From contig MPOT01000025.1 in the NCBI GenBank assembly GCA_001896545.1, positions 94,488-158,487 of the forward strand: a DNA stretch of 64,000 nucleotides, read 5' to 3'. The notes beneath the pieces were generated by a model. That model searched no databases. It was given only the letters and a program-made list of their open reading frames with translations, and was not told the DNA's origin. A program made the translations under genes and the position numbers. Position 1 is the stretch's first letter, and every line of letters begins with the position of its first letter. This stretch comes from Tepidanaerobacter sp. EBM-38 (lineage in GTDB: Bacteria > Bacillota > Thermosediminibacteria > Thermosediminibacterales > Tepidanaerobacteraceae). This document shows positions 8,640 through 17,404 of the stretch, one piece after another.

Positions 8640-9794
8640 ATGGAACAGGAAAAAATAAGGGCTGTAATAATGAGGGCGGGAACCAGCAAAGGTATATTCT
8701 TAAGAGATGAAGATTTGCCCAAGGATAAGGATAAGAGGGATGAGACAATTTTGAAGATATTCGGAAGTCCGGATGTAAGACAGATTGACGGCCTTGGGGG
8801 CGCAGACCCATTAACAAGCAAAGTAGCCATTATTGGTCCTCCTTCAAGATCTGATGCCGATATCGATTATACATTTGGGCAAGTGTCTTATGTAGCGCCT
8901 ACCATTGATTATTCAGGCAACTGTGGCAACATTTCATCAGGAGTGGGTCCGTTTGCTATAGATGAAGGACTAGTAAAGGTTGAAGAGCCATATACGATAG
9001 TAAGAGTTCACAATACAAACACTAACTCTATTCTAATAGAGCAGGTCCAAGTGGTAAACGGAAAAGCAAAAGTGCTCGGAGACTATAAAATAGATGGAGT
9101 ACCTGGAACAGGAGCAGAAATTTCCATTGATTTTTCTCAAACTGCCGGTGCCAAGACCGGTAAACTATTACCAACGGGAAATGTGAAAGATAAAATCCAA
9201 ATAACTAATTTAGGAGAATTGGAAGTTTCCATAGTGGATGCAGCCAATCCCATGGTTTTTGTTAGGGCTGTAGACTTAGGACTAACAGGCACTGAGACAC
9301 CTGAAGAAATCGACGGCAATCAAAAGATACTGGATATACTCGAGGAAATCCGATCGAAAACTGCACAAACCATTGGAATGGTTAAGGATTGGAGAGAAGC
9401 TAAGACGAAATCTCCAGCCTTTCCTATGGTGGCCTTTGTATCTCCGGCTTCAGATTATAAAGATTTTACCACAGGACAGCAGATCAGGGAAGAAGATATA
9501 GATTTTGTATCCAGATTGATGTTTATGCAAATAATGCACAAAACTTATGCCGGAACGGGGACTATTTGTACAGGTGCTGCTGCAAGAATTGATGGAACTG
9601 TAGTAAATGAAGTGATGAAAGAAAAACATCGGGGCAAAGATCCAATTCTAAGAATAGGGCATCCTGCAGGAATAATTACTATTGATGTATGTGCAAATCA
9701 TGAAGAGGGAAAGTGGAATCTTAAAAAGGCTGCCATAAGTAGAACTGCAAGAAGAATCATGGAGGGATACTGCTATATACCTAAAGAAAGGTGA
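8640..9794 (+). CDS. mii: 3-Methylitaconate delta-isomerase (PrpF family)
   Basis: It shifts the double bond of (R)-3-methylitaconate to give 2,3-dimethylmaleate, without a cofactor. The 384 residues belong to the PrpF/AcnD-accessory family with the diaminopimelate-epimerase fold: MRAGTSKGIFL at the N-terminus, DYSGNCGNISSGVGPFA near residue 96 and GTGTICTGAAARIDGT near 305. PrpF of the methylcitrate cycle is the nearest alternative, but the neighbours fit Mii. A clear AGGAGGA precedes the ATG. Confidence 0.9.
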   Translation: MEQEKIRAVIMRAGTSKGIFLRDEDLPKDKDKRDETILKIFGSPDVRQIDGLGGADPLTSKVAIIGPPSRSDADIDYTFGQVSYVAPTIDYSGNCGNISSGVGPFAIDEGLVKVEEPYTIVRVHNTNTNSILIEQVQVVNGKAKVLGDYKIDGVPGTGAEISIDFSQTAGAKTGKLLPTGNVKDKIQITNLGELEVSIVDAANPMVFVRAVDLGLTGTETPEEIDGNQKILDILEEIRSKTAQTIGMVKDWREAKTKSPAFPMVAFVSPASDYKDFTTGQQIREEDIDFVSRLMFMQIMHKTYAGTGTICTGAAARIDGTVVNEVMKEKHRGKDPILRIGHPAGIITIDVCANHEEGKWNLKKAAISRTARRIMEGYCYIPKER

Positions 9795-9799
9795 TATTC

Positions 9800-11215
9800 G
9801 TGGCCAAATACGATTATTTTGTTATCGATATAGGCAGCACCTATACAAAACTAAGATTGTTTAAAGATTGTCGATTGGTAGCTACAGCTCAGGCACCTAC
9901 TACTATTGAAAATGTATACAAGGGAATAACTCTGGGAAAGACAAAAATATGTGCAGCTACCGGAGATACATCTATCGATGCTTGTCATGTGCTTGCTACC
10001 AGCAGTGCCGCCGGCGGCCTTAGAATGGTAGCTATGGGTTATATGGCCAGAGTTACAGCAAAAGCTGCTAAAGAAGTAGCTATGAATGCGGGAGCCCGAG
10101 TATTGGAAATAGTATCACAAGAAGATCCCCCAGAATACCGAGTAGAAATTTTAAAAGAGATAAATCCAGATATAATTTTGTTGGCTGGGGGAACTGACGG
10201 CGGTGACGAATCTTCCATCATTGAAAATGCAAAATTGATACTGGAAAGCGGGATAAAGGCTGTTGTAATAATAGCAGGAAACATCAACTCTCAATCAGAA
10301 GTAGCTGGGATCTTACATGATGGCGGAGTTGCCTACGAAAGAGTACCAAATATAATGCCTACAATTCATGAACTTAGAGTTAGGGAAGCTCGGGAAGCCA
10401 TTCATCAGGAGTTCATACGACAGATAACAAAGGCTCCAGGCCTTGCTCCCCTGAAACAAGAGATAACCACTGACAAGATAATACCTACCCCTGGAGCGGT
10501 ACTTATGGGAGCCGAACTTCTCGCAAAGGGCGTATATGATGAAAAAGGCTTGGGCGACTTAGTGCTGGTTGATTTAGGAGGTGCAACTACAGATGTACAC
10601 TCGGTGCTTCCTAGCTTAGAAAAACTAGCTGATGAAGAGAAAGGATTAATAGTGGCCAATGAAAAGCAGGTCGCCTATAGAACCGTAGAAGGAAATTTAG
10701 GTATGCGTGTCAGTGCTCAAGGTATTCTCGATGTGGTGGGGAGTAAAGGTTTATTAAAGAAAAGAAATATTGATGATAAATCCGTTGAAAGGGAAGTTAC
10801 TCAATATGTACGCTTTTTAGAAAAGAATCCGGGGCATCTGCCTAAGAATGAAAGAGAAAAACTATTCGATGAACTTTTGGCAGAAACCGCTATAGAAGTT
10901 GCCTTAAAACGTCATGCGGGATTCATAACCCAAGAGTTTGATCCAATTATGGGTACAGTACCTGGGATGCCTATTGGCAGAGACCTTAGAAAGGTAAAGT
11001 ACATAATAGGGGTAGGCGGATTTTTTGTTCACAACAAATTAAGTGATGCGCAGAAAAGAATAGAAAATGCTATCAAAAAACCCGAATTTTCCCTGCTCCC
11101 GGAGAATCCTGAAATCCTTATCGACCAAAACTATCTTTTGTATGCAGCAGGTGCTATATCACAAATCGATCGAGAATATGCGTTTACATTACTTAAAAAT
11201 TATTTTGGAATATGA
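9800..11215 (+). CDS. MutL/GlmL-family ATPase, probable mutase reactivation partner
   Basis: This 471-residue protein belongs to the ASKHA-fold family whose members sit beside B12-dependent glutamate, methylaspartate or ornithine mutases. The nucleotide-binding motifs DIGSTYTKLRLF (N-terminus), LLAGGTDGGDES near residue 133 and LVDLGGATTDVHS near 255 are clear. It is thought to act as a chaperone that releases damaged cobalamin; the role is inferred by family and by closeness to mgm. GTG at 9800 gives better spacing to AAAGG than GTG at 9791. It ends overlapping the upstream open frame of dml. Confidence 0.82.
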   Translation: MAKYDYFVIDIGSTYTKLRLFKDCRLVATAQAPTTIENVYKGITLGKTKICAATGDTSIDACHVLATSSAAGGLRMVAMGYMARVTAKAAKEVAMNAGARVLEIVSQEDPPEYRVEILKEINPDIILLAGGTDGGDESSIIENAKLILESGIKAVVIIAGNINSQSEVAGILHDGGVAYERVPNIMPTIHELRVREAREAIHQEFIRQITKAPGLAPLKQEITTDKIIPTPGAVLMGAELLAKGVYDEKGLGDLVLVDLGGATTDVHSVLPSLEKLADEEKGLIVANEKQVAYRTVEGNLGMRVSAQGILDVVGSKGLLKKRNIDDKSVEREVTQYVRFLEKNPGHLPKNEREKLFDELLAETAIEVALKRHAGFITQEFDPIMGTVPGMPIGRDLRKVKYIIGVGGFFVHNKLSDAQKRIENAIKKPEFSLLPENPEILIDQNYLLYAAGAISQIDREYAFTLLKNYFGI

Positions 11216-11235
11216 GCTTTAAGGAGGAACTGAAG

Positions 11236-12108
11236 TTGAAGAAAACAACTTTACTAAGAAAACTAATCGAAGATGAACAAATTCTTGTAGCACCCGGTGC
11301 TCATGATGTATTAACAGCTAAAGTCATCGAAAAAGTAGGTTTCAATGCAGTGTACATGACAGGATATGGCCGGGCTGCCAGTTATCTCGGCAAGCCCGAT
11401 GTAGGACTGATAACCATGACGGAGATGCAGGATCAAGTCAGTAAACTTGCTGCAGCAGTGGATATACCAGTTATAGCGGATGGAGATACAGGCTTTGGCA
11501 ATGCAATAAATGTTATGAGAACCGTTAAAGAGTATGAAAAAGCAGGAGCAGCTGCTATACAATTGGAAGATCAGGTTGCTCCAAAAAAATGTGGACACAT
11601 GATAGGTCGTCAAGTAGTTTCAATGGATGAGATGTTAGGGAAAATTGAGGCAGCAATAAGTGCTAGACAGGACCCAGACTTTGTGATTATAGCACGTACC
11701 GATGCTAGGACATCTATGGGTTTTGAAGAGGCATTAAAGCGGGCAAAAGCCTATGCTGAAGCTGGAGCAGATGTTATATTTTTTGAATCCCCGGAGAGCA
11801 AAGAAGAGATGATAAGGCTCAACAAAGAGCTTAACGTTCCTACACTGGCAAATATGGTGGAAGGCGGGAGAACCCCCCTGTTTAGCGCCAAAGAGCTGGA
11901 GGAAATGGGATATGCGCTAGTTATATTTCCTACAGCATCAGTTTATACCACTGCCAAATCAATGATGGAGCTAATGCAGGAATTGAAAAGTAAAGGTACT
12001 ACACGGGATTCTATTGAAAAGATGATCCCCTTTCAGGAGTTTAATGATTTAATTGGATTGCCTGAGATAAGAGAATTAGAAAACAAGTATGTAAGAGGAG
12101 GGGTGTAG
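11236..12108 (+). CDS. dml: 2,3-Dimethylmalate lyase
   Basis: It cleaves 2,3-dimethylmalate to propionate and pyruvate, the last step of nicotinate fermentation. It belongs to the isocitrate lyase/PEP mutase family: GYGRAASYLGKPD near residue 36, DGDTGFGN metal-binding segment near 77, and the catalytic PKKCGH loop (residues 116-121, C119). TTG at 11236 lies 8 bp after AAGGAGG and gives 290 residues, matching the E. barkeri enzyme; an upstream ATG at 11212 overlaps the previous stop and has no binding site. Methylisocitrate lyase is the alternative by sequence. Confidence 0.92.
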   Translation: MKKTTLLRKLIEDEQILVAPGAHDVLTAKVIEKVGFNAVYMTGYGRAASYLGKPDVGLITMTEMQDQVSKLAAAVDIPVIADGDTGFGNAINVMRTVKEYEKAGAAAIQLEDQVAPKKCGHMIGRQVVSMDEMLGKIEAAISARQDPDFVIIARTDARTSMGFEEALKRAKAYAEAGADVIFFESPESKEEMIRLNKELNVPTLANMVEGGRTPLFSAKELEEMGYALVIFPTASVYTTAKSMMELMQELKSKGTTRDSIEKMIPFQEFNDLIGLPEIRELENKYVRGGV

Positions 12109-12254
12109 ATATAAAAAATAATTAAACAGTTGGATAAATACTAAACCAGATCAATAATTTTGTCAGCAGAGTTTATTTTACTTTTTTAAAAAGCTAATAG
12201 GAATGTATGTGTTGTTTGTATTAAGAACTAGCAGTAACCCATGAGTGACTTTCA

Positions 12255-12283
12255 TTGTGAAAAGGTGTATTGGCAGCTAAAAT
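12255..12283 (+). promoter_or_regulatory. Possible vegetative promoter upstream of the NCS1 permease
   Basis: TTGTGA, 17 bases, then TAAAAT lies about 65 bp before the permease gene. Both boxes are imperfect, so this is only a candidate. Confidence 0.3.
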
Positions 12284-12349
12284 AGTATTTGTGAAAGTGC
12301 ACTCCAACTCAGCTCCCAATATTAAGTATTTTAATGAGGAGGAAAGTTA

Positions 12350-13621
12350 ATGCAAACAGAGACAAAAAAAGTTGAGCAAAATACCGATATTTATGAAAGC
12401 GCATTTGCACCAGTTCCGGAATCTCAAAGAAAAACTTTATTAAGCCTGACCGCTGTTTTAGCAGGATATCCTATAGCCTTATCCAATTTCGTTATCGGAG
12501 GAGCGGCTGGAGTTGGATTGACCTTTGACAAAGCACTATTAGCGTTATTTATTGGGAACGGGATATTGATTGCGATAGTTATAATTACGGGTTTAATGGC
12601 TTACGAGACAGGATTGTCCACTGCATTTCTATCAAGAAGAGCTTTTGGCAAAAATGGTTCTAGCATATTTTCTTTATTGTTGGCAATGTCTTCAGTTACA
12701 TGGATATCATTGAATGGTGACATATTTTCAAGGCTTATAAAAACTACATTCCCTTGGTGGCCGATTAGCATTCCTATTACCGCTGTAATTGTAATATTAA
12801 TATGGATGCAATCCGCAATTAGAGGCTATAAAGGGTTAGAAGTTGTAAGCTTTATTGGTGTTCCTGCCGCACTTATCATGTCTTTAGTTGGTGTTATTGC
12901 TGCATTCAATGCAACGAATGGTTTTGCTGGGCTAACAAGTTATATACCTGAGAAACCAATGTCTTTTACAGCTGCTACAGCTTCAATAGTTGGTGGCTGG
13001 GTATTTGGTGCAACAATTACACCGGATATCTGTCGTTTTGCAAAAAGCAAAAGAGATGTAGTAATAGCCGGTTTAGTAGCATTTATAGTTGGTTGTTTTG
13101 GTTTACAGCTTGCAGGTGCGCTGGTAGCCCTTGCTACAGGACAAGGTGATTTTACTTTAGCAATGGCTGAGCTAGGTCTTACAGGTGTTGCTTTTGTGGC
13201 AGCTATATTCTGCCTTTGGACTACCCAAGACAATAACATATACGGGGCAAGCCTTGCAATACAAAATGTTTTAAGAGAAACTTCAGCAAAAGGAAAAGTA
13301 AGTCACATGCAAATAGCAATTGCAGTAGCAGGTGTTTCAGCTGTATTTGCTGCCTTGGGAATTTATAAATATATACTGCCTATAATACAATTCTTATCAG
13401 TTCTAATACCACCTGTACCAGGGTTACTTACAGCCGAATATTATTTTGTAAAAAATTCAAAAGAAAATATTACAACAAATTGGTTAGCAATGTTAGCGTG
13501 GGTTTTAGGTGGAACTACAGGATATATTTCACTTAAAACGAACTTCTTCATTCCCCCTGTTGTAGGCATGGTTGCCGCAGGTGTAATTTATACAGTCTTA
13601 AGTAAACTGTTTGATAAATAA
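12350..13621 (+). CDS. NCS1-family permease (CodB-like)
   Basis: This integral membrane protein of 423 residues has about twelve hydrophobic segments and the look of the NCS1 family of nucleobase, hydantoin and related ring-compound importers. Typical pieces are AGYPIALSNFVIGG near residue 42, GYKGLEVVSFIGVPAA near 163 and WTTQDNNIYGASLAIQN near 288. Sitting between dml and the first enamidase, it most likely imports nicotinate, 6-hydroxynicotinate or another N-heterocycle by cation symport. That substrate is inferred from context. It has an AGGAGG site and its own upstream gap of 240 bp. Confidence 0.85.
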   Translation: MQTETKKVEQNTDIYESAFAPVPESQRKTLLSLTAVLAGYPIALSNFVIGGAAGVGLTFDKALLALFIGNGILIAIVIITGLMAYETGLSTAFLSRRAFGKNGSSIFSLLLAMSSVTWISLNGDIFSRLIKTTFPWWPISIPITAVIVILIWMQSAIRGYKGLEVVSFIGVPAALIMSLVGVIAAFNATNGFAGLTSYIPEKPMSFTAATASIVGGWVFGATITPDICRFAKSKRDVVIAGLVAFIVGCFGLQLAGALVALATGQGDFTLAMAELGLTGVAFVAAIFCLWTTQDNNIYGASLAIQNVLRETSAKGKVSHMQIAIAVAGVSAVFAALGIYKYILPIIQFLSVLIPPVPGLLTAEYYFVKNSKENITTNWLAMLAWVLGGTTGYISLKTNFFIPPVVGMVAAGVIYTVLSKLFDK

Positions 13622-13796
13622 ACAAGTTGAAAAAGAAGTTCAACAAAGCAATAGTGAAATGAATATATAGTTTTTCAAAGCATTAAAATTCAAACCTGTG
13701 TAGGGAACTGCAAAAGGTTGTCCACAGGCAGTAGTAAGTGACTAATTATAAAGTAACTTTTCAAAATTAACAATTAATAAGGAGGCAGAAGAGATC

Positions 13797-14957
13797 ATGT
13801 CAGTTTTAGCCATTAAAAACATAGGGATCTTGGTTACCGGAGATATTAATAATCCTATATCAGAGGCAAATACCGTTGTTGTAGAAGATGGAAAAATCAA
13901 GAGGATTGGCGATGAGAAACTACTAGAAAAGTTTCAGTGCGATAAAGTTATAGATGCTCAAGGAACAACTGTAACACCGGGGCTTATAGACTCTCACGTA
14001 CACCCTGTTATAGGTGATTTCACACCAAGACAAAACATGTTAGGGTTTATTAACAGTTCACTTCACGGTGGAGTAACAACCATGATATCCGCAGGTGAAT
14101 GCCATACCCCGGGAAGACCAAAAGACGTTGAAGGAACAAAGGCCCTTGCTCTACTTGCCTATAAGTCTTCTAAAAATGCTAGACCCGGTGGTGTTAAACT
14201 TCACGGTGGTGGATTAATATTAGAAAAGGGATTGACGGAAAAAGATTTCGAGGAATTAGCAAAGCAGGGCGTTTGGATAGTTGGCGAGATAGGCCTTGGT
14301 ACAGTTAACAATCCAAAGGAAGCAGCACCAATGGTAGAGTGGGCTAAAAAATACGGTTTTAAAGTCATGATGCATACGGGAGGAACCTCGATTCCGGGTA
14401 GCACTACTATAACAGCGGAAGATGTTATGACAGTGAATCCAGATGTTGTATCACATTTAAACGGTGGTCCCACAGCGATTTCTTTAAACGAAGTTAAAAA
14501 ACTTATAGACGAAACATCCTATGCCTTAGAACTTGTCCAGTGTGGAAATTTCAAAGTATTAAAGCAAGCAGTAGAATGGCTTAATGAAAAAGGGCAACTT
14601 GATAGAATAATACTCGGTAACGATTCACCATCAGGCACAGGAATAATAACACTTGGAATATTGAGATCAATTGCCTATATAGCTTCTATGGCGGGGATTC
14701 CTGCTGAAAAGGCCATATGTATGGCTACAGGTAATACGGCAAGGATATATGGGTTAAATGTTGGAATTATCGAAGAAGGCCGTGAAGCTGATTTTGTAAT
14801 CATGGATGCACCTATGGGGTCCGTAGGAGAAGATTGCCTAAAGGCACTCGAAGCGGGTGATTTACCTGGAATTTCAATGGTTATAATCGATGGAAATATT
14901 GCTGTTTCTAAAAGTAGGAATACGCCACCACCTGTAACCAAAGCGGCAATATGCTAA
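13797..14957 (+). CDS. ena: Enamidase, first copy
   Basis: Enamidase hydrolyses 1,4,5,6-tetrahydro-6-oxonicotinate to 2-formylglutarate and ammonia. This 386-residue amidohydrolase has the metal motif DSHVHP (H67, H69), GGVTTMISAGECH near 98, MHTGGTSIPGS near 190, VSHLNGGPTAI near 217 and GNDSPSGTGI near 278. It closely follows the known E. barkeri Ena sequence, including the RNTPP end. A second copy lies at 23202-24362; the two have the same length and agree at about four residues in five by eye. This copy follows the NCS1 permease rather than the reductase gene. Confidence 0.9.
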   Translation: MSVLAIKNIGILVTGDINNPISEANTVVVEDGKIKRIGDEKLLEKFQCDKVIDAQGTTVTPGLIDSHVHPVIGDFTPRQNMLGFINSSLHGGVTTMISAGECHTPGRPKDVEGTKALALLAYKSSKNARPGGVKLHGGGLILEKGLTEKDFEELAKQGVWIVGEIGLGTVNNPKEAAPMVEWAKKYGFKVMMHTGGTSIPGSTTITAEDVMTVNPDVVSHLNGGPTAISLNEVKKLIDETSYALELVQCGNFKVLKQAVEWLNEKGQLDRIILGNDSPSGTGIITLGILRSIAYIASMAGIPAEKAICMATGNTARIYGLNVGIIEEGREADFVIMDAPMGSVGEDCLKALEAGDLPGISMVIIDGNIAVSKSRNTPPPVTKAAIC

Positions 14958-15172
14958 GAAAACAATATATGTTTATATGAGTGTTTAAAAGGGAGCAAAT
15001 AGATTATCACATGATTCTAATTAATAATGATAAATGCAAGCGATGCTACACTGAAATAAGCCATAGAATTGGGTGCAACTAGAGTTTATAGTAAGCAATG
15101 GAGGTGATAGCACTTTTACATTTAAACAGACGCGTTTATTAATGTTGGAATTATCAAAGAATTGGTCATTTG

Positions 15173-15204
15173 CCTTGGGAATGAAATTATAGTCATCCCC
15201 AAGG
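15173..15204 (+). repeat. Hairpin upstream of the AA_synth gene
   Basis: CCTTGGG-A-ATGA pairs with TCAT-C-CCCAAGG around an 8-base loop, 37 bp before the next start codon. No T-run follows. It may be an RNA processing or attenuation element. Confidence 0.4.
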
Positions 15205-15241
15205 TATAGCTTAAAAAATAATGAAGGGAGTAATTTGGATT

Positions 15242-15829
15242 ATGGATGTAAAAATAAGAAAGTTTTACACCATTGTTGAAGAGATCAAGAGCGATGGCGG
15301 AAAAGAAATTGAAGGTAAACCCCACAAACGGGCTGCTGCTGCAGTAGTAATTGAAAATCCATTTGCAGGTAAATATGTAGAGGATTTATCGCCATTGACA
15401 GAGTGGAGCGTAGAAATCGCACCAATACTGACCCAAAAAGCCCTTGCTGCCGCTGGCATGAATAAAACAGAAGTGGAAAGCTATGGAAAAGCAGCTATAG
15501 TCGGCGGAAATGGAGAGTTAGAACACGCAGCGGCACTTCTTCACCCAAAACTGGGCAAACCCTTTAGAGACGAAGTTAATGGAGGCAAGGCAATAATACC
15601 ATCAGCTAAAAAGATGGGATATCCAGGGTGCGCCATAGATGTACCACTGCATTTCAAGGATGCGGCTTTTGTCAGATCGCATTTTGATGCTATGGAAGTA
15701 AGAGTACCTGACGCACCTAGAGACAATGAGATAGTTTTAATACTTTCTGTTACTAACTGTGGCAGGCCTCACCCGAGAGTTGGCGGACTTACAAAAGAAG
15801 AAGCCAAATGCGAAGATGGTTTATGGTAA
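15242..15829 (+). CDS. AA_synth (DUF1185) family protein
   Basis: This 195-residue soluble protein belongs to the Pfam 'amino acid synthesis' family, whose biochemical role is not established. Recognisable segments are GKPHKRAAAAVVIENPFAG near residue 23, GNGELEHAAALLHPKLGKPFR near 87 and VTNCGRPHPRVGG near the C-terminus. Relatives often lie beside amidohydrolases and ring-opening enzymes, which fits its place after an enamidase gene. ATG at 15242 is chosen over ATG at 15221 because AGGGAG lies between them. It might handle an intermediate of N-heterocycle breakdown; I cannot name the reaction. Confidence 0.75.
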   Translation: MDVKIRKFYTIVEEIKSDGGKEIEGKPHKRAAAAVVIENPFAGKYVEDLSPLTEWSVEIAPILTQKALAAAGMNKTEVESYGKAAIVGGNGELEHAAALLHPKLGKPFRDEVNGGKAIIPSAKKMGYPGCAIDVPLHFKDAAFVRSHFDAMEVRVPDAPRDNEIVLILSVTNCGRPHPRVGGLTKEEAKCEDGLW

Positions 15830-15834
15830 TACCA

Positions 15835-15865
15835 TTGCCAGGCGGGGGATTTCCCTACCTGGCAA
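15835..15865 (+). terminator. Stable hairpin between the AA_synth and flavoprotein genes
   Basis: TTGCCAGG pairs with CCTGGCAA over 8 bp, with an inner GGG/CCC helix. It begins 5 bp after the AA_synth stop codon and is not followed by a strong T-run. It may be a partial terminator that lowers expression of the next gene, or an mRNA-stabilising end. Confidence 0.45.
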
Positions 15866-15895
15866 AACAACATTTCTTATTTAAGGAGCAAAAGC

Positions 15896-17404
15896 ATGCT
15901 TCAAATAATGAATATAGGAATTACAGATGTAGCAGTAATAGGTGGTGGGCTTGCAGCCATGTATGCAGCTTTGGAAGCAAGCAACTATGATAAATCCGTA
16001 GTCATTATATCAAAAAAACCTGTGGGTAGATCCGGTGCTTCTGTTATTTCTAAATCGGTTCATAGGTTTCCCCCTGACCATTTAAAGGAGAAGCTTTCAT
16101 ATAAAAATAAGATTATTGAGGCTGGCAGATATATTAATAATAGGGATTTAGTAGATACTTTCGTAGAGCATGCCTCACAAAAAATGGATAATATTGAAAA
16201 GTTAAAAGTCGGATTGAACTTTAAAGAAAAACTTATAGATGGCAAGAATCATAAATATTTTGCTGCATGCAAGCCTAAGATGGGCAAACATCTTACTATA
16301 CCGCTTTCGAACATTATAAAAACTAAAGACAACATAAATATAATGGAAGGATACATGGCAGTTCAGATAGTAATAGAAAGAGATACTGTCTGCGGAATTT
16401 TAATAGAAAATAAGAATCGCCTATATTTTCTCGGTGCAAAAGCTGTGGTAATTGCGACAGGTGGAGGAGGATATAATTACATCCAAACTAGCAATACCAA
16501 TGACTTAACCGGGGACGGGTATGCTATGGCCTTAAGAGCTGGCTTGCCTTTGATAGATATGGAGTTTATTCAGTTCTACCCATATAGAACAGTATATCCC
16601 TTTCAACACGATATTTTCCCAGATATTTTTAGCCATGGGGCTAAATACTTAAACGAAAAAGGCGAAAGATTTATGGATAAGTATCCCAAAAAGGAGCTGG
16701 AGAACAGAGATATTTTATCTCGTGAAATGTTTTTTCAAAAGGAAATATATCTTAATATAGAGGATTGCGACAAGGATTTTATGAAAGAAGAATGTGATGA
16801 CTTATACGACAATTATTTAAAATATAAAGGTGAGCAAATCAAAGTTTCACCTGTTGCTCATTTTATGATGGGCGGCGTTAAAATAAATGCAGATACATCT
16901 ACAGATGTAAGAGGATTATTCTGTTGCGGAGAAGTAGCCGGAGGTTTACATGGAGCAAATCGGTTAGCGGGGCATGCCCTTACTGAAACTGTAGTATTTG
17001 GTCATATTGCAGGAGAGGAATCCGCTCATTATGCTGGAAGCAAAACAAAGATTTCTGTAAACTTTGTTAAAGAAGAAACTGCTAATTGGGTTCCTAATAT
17101 AGGCGAGGAGAGTCCAACGAATATAAAAAATATATTAAGAAGAAATATGTGGGAATCAGCAGGAATTGTTAGGAATGAAGATGATCTGCAACGAGCAAAA
17201 GATAAAGTAGAAGAACTAGAACAACAAATAAAAAACTTAAAACCTCTAAAATTGAGAGATTGGATTGAATGCCAAAATATGATCCAGACCTCAAAAATGA
17301 TAATAGATTCTTGTATTTTAAGAAAAGAGAGTAGAGGAGCACACTATAGATCTGACTTTCCTGAAGAAGATATTAATTGGCAGCGGAATATAATAATAAA
17401 CTAA
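15896..17404 (+). CDS. FAD-dependent oxidoreductase, fumarate-reductase/L-aspartate-oxidase type
   Basis: This 502-residue flavoprotein has the FAD Rossmann motif VAVIGGGLAAMYAALEA near residue 13, GRSGAS near 43, an ATGGGGYNYIQTSN segment near 187, SPVAHFMMGGVKIN near 318, GGLHGANRLAGHALTETVVFG near 347, and the C-terminal helical domain ending ESRGAHYRSDFP. This is the SdhA/FrdA/NadB layout without signal peptide or heme domain, so it is likely cytoplasmic. It could reduce an activated C=C bond or oxidise a C-C bond of a pathway intermediate. No partner FeS subunit is adjacent. The substrate is unknown. It is slightly richer in A+T than its neighbours. Confidence 0.8.
   Translation: MLQIMNIGITDVAVIGGGLAAMYAALEASNYDKSVVIISKKPVGRSGASVISKSVHRFPPDHLKEKLSYKNKIIEAGRYINNRDLVDTFVEHASQKMDNIEKLKVGLNFKEKLIDGKNHKYFAACKPKMGKHLTIPLSNIIKTKDNINIMEGYMAVQIVIERDTVCGILIENKNRLYFLGAKAVVIATGGGGYNYIQTSNTNDLTGDGYAMALRAGLPLIDMEFIQFYPYRTVYPFQHDIFPDIFSHGAKYLNEKGERFMDKYPKKELENRDILSREMFFQKEIYLNIEDCDKDFMKEECDDLYDNYLKYKGEQIKVSPVAHFMMGGVKINADTSTDVRGLFCCGEVAGGLHGANRLAGHALTETVVFGHIAGEESAHYAGSKTKISVNFVKEETANWVPNIGEESPTNIKNILRRNMWESAGIVRNEDDLQRAKDKVEELEQQIKNLKPLKLRDWIECQNMIQTSKMIIDSCILRKESRGAHYRSDFPEEDINWQRNIIIN

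Noticed and set aside
12264..12277. GG-N10-GC spacing upstream of the NCS1 permease, a possible second sigma-54 promoter
   Set aside because: The -12 side reads GGCAGC, not TTGC, and none of the 17-bp activator elements lies nearby. A sigma-A-like promoter overlaps the same bases.
13716..13729. GG-N10-GC spacing upstream of the first enamidase
   Set aside because: The -12 element lacks TTGC and there are no activator sites upstream; chance is enough to explain it.
15101..15145. Fourteen-codon frame after GGAGG-like bases upstream of the AA_synth gene
   Set aside because: Too short to support, with no recognisable leader-peptide features such as a run of one amino-acid codon.
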